From positions 1 through 44,054 of IMG/VR virus record IMGVR_UViG_3300050821_008300: 44,054 nucleotides of DNA. The stretch is one strand, 5' to 3'. Positions 43,696 to 44,054 of this stretch are shown one piece after another. Under the pieces are notes generated by a model. The model was given only the letters and a program-made list of their open reading frames with translations, was not told the DNA's origin and did not search any database. A program made the position numbers and the translations under genes. Within the stretch, counting starts at the first letter, position 1. Every line of letters begins with the position of its first letter. This DNA comes from a virus.

Positions 43696-43976
43696 CACTG
43701 CCCACCGTTTCCTTGAGCTACACTGAAAGGTCGGTCAGACTTGGGCACGGAGGTCTGAGAATGCGACGAAAGTCCAAAGCGCCCACCCATCCCGTGGGCT
43801 ATCCCGACTCTTGATTGTCCCGCTACTCCAGTGCGGGACGAGACGAAGGATGCATCTCGTATTGTAGCTACTGAAGATCGAATAGTATACCCTGCCTGGT
43901 GAGCTGCAAAGTAGTCTCCTAGAAAAAAGAACAGGCTGATGAGAGCCGCGCCGAGCAGTTCCTTCGCGTGGTTCAT
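43695..43976 (-). CDS. Membrane protein read through a B hairpin
   Basis: 93 residues from the ATG that overlaps the beta-helix stop across the join. Helix ELLGAALISLFFFLGDYFAA, then RDASFVSSRTGVAGQ, which is the translated B hairpin 43817-43839, then a polar segment. The B hairpin could instead lead a separate 31-residue ORF starting MGGRFGLSSHSQ at its 3' side. Confidence 0.55.
   Translation of the reverse strand: MNHAKELLGAALISLFFFLGDYFAAHQAGYTIRSSVATIRDASFVSSRTGVAGQSRVGIAHGMGGRFGLSSHSQTSVPKSDRPFSVAQGNGGQ
43817..43839 (-). repeat. Hairpin, B form on coding strand
   Basis: Stem GTCCCGC, plus-strand loop TACTCCAGT, flank GAGACGAAGGATGC; inside the 43695 ORF. Confidence 0.82.
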
Positions 43977-44054
43977 TGCGACACGAACCCCACAGGGTTA
44001 GATCCGCCACCACCACCCGACGCGGATTGCAACGGCCCGATATCGATATGTCCA
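43958..44054. repeat. Terminal direct repeat, right copy (circular join)
   Basis: Exact copy of bases 1-97. The ATG at 43976 equals position 19, where it overlaps the TGA of the beta-helix gene (16-18), so the operon reads through the join. Confidence 0.95.

Noticed and set aside
9391-43839. CRISPR array
   Set aside because: The repeats are single, widely spaced and in both orientations, with no regular spacers and no Cas genes.
1-44054. tRNA or rRNA genes
   Set aside because: I recognised no cloverleaf with a TTCGA-type T-loop or rRNA segment; a covariance search could still find a divergent tRNA.

Overview
The window is one complete circular element. Bases 1-97 recur exactly at 43958-44054, and a gene junction crosses the join: the stop codon of the first minus-strand gene (16) overlaps the ATG of the gene that starts at 43976. 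The unique circle is therefore 43,957 bp. Gene density is very high, with ATGA, GTGA and TGATG stop/start overlaps almost everywhere. The content looks viral: two cell-wall lysins, holin-like membrane proteins, beta-helix, beta-propeller and Ig-like surface proteins, DUF3310, HNH nucleases and a Dam-type methylase. Signal peptides ending in AFGQ or SANAQ and relatives I remember of several small proteins suggest a soil bacterium, perhaps an Acidobacteriota host; this is inference. I recognise no terminase, portal, polymerase, integrase, ParA/ParB or Walker-A ATPase.

Layout. (1) 20600 down to 16, continuing through the join to 43028, minus strand: a long structural operon. Its first part (20600-14858) encodes a transglutaminase-like protein and a run of small proteins sharing an N-terminal basic RGLGQ-type motif and a C-terminal IPxWLIG-type membrane anchor. 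Next come a large basic protein (13450), a two-domain glycosyltransferase (11943), an Arg-rich membrane protein (10539), a candidate major virion protein (9585), tandem beta-domain proteins (8497-6328), two beta-propellers, and three exported proteins including a beta-helix. (2) 20601-20734: a divergent promoter region with a perfect copy of the bacterial ParB site parS. (3) 20735-23220, plus strand: a 512-residue AT-hook protein and small zinc proteins. (4) 24379-23217, minus strand: a replication module (DUF1376-like protein plus a DnaA domain IV protein). A convergent small RNA, with its own promoter and terminator, is antisense to its mRNA leader. (5) 24721-38972, plus strand: an accessory region of about 35 mostly tiny genes with DUF3310, DUF968-like and HNH nucleases, a dioxygenase, an FkbM methyltransferase, a lipoprotein and DUF192. 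(6) 41943-38969, minus strand: lysins and small zinc and acidic proteins; then dam (42069, plus) and holin-like genes.

The most unusual signal is a family of 27 dispersed hairpins. The 7-9 nt loop is nearly constant (ACTCCAG, or its complement CTGGAGT) while the 7-8 bp stems vary with full compensation. Read on the coding strand, the CTGGAGT form (B) sits just before or at gene starts, often followed by GGAGGTCGATG. The ACTCCAG form (A) sits at gene ends, where it is commonly translated into a tail such as RAATPVQRETKDAQ. Several single small genes are bracketed B-gene-A, as if they were cassettes. Because A and B loops are complementary and resemble anti-SD and SD sequences, they could kiss on the mRNA. 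This looks like a gene-bracketing element with mobility, translational control, or both.
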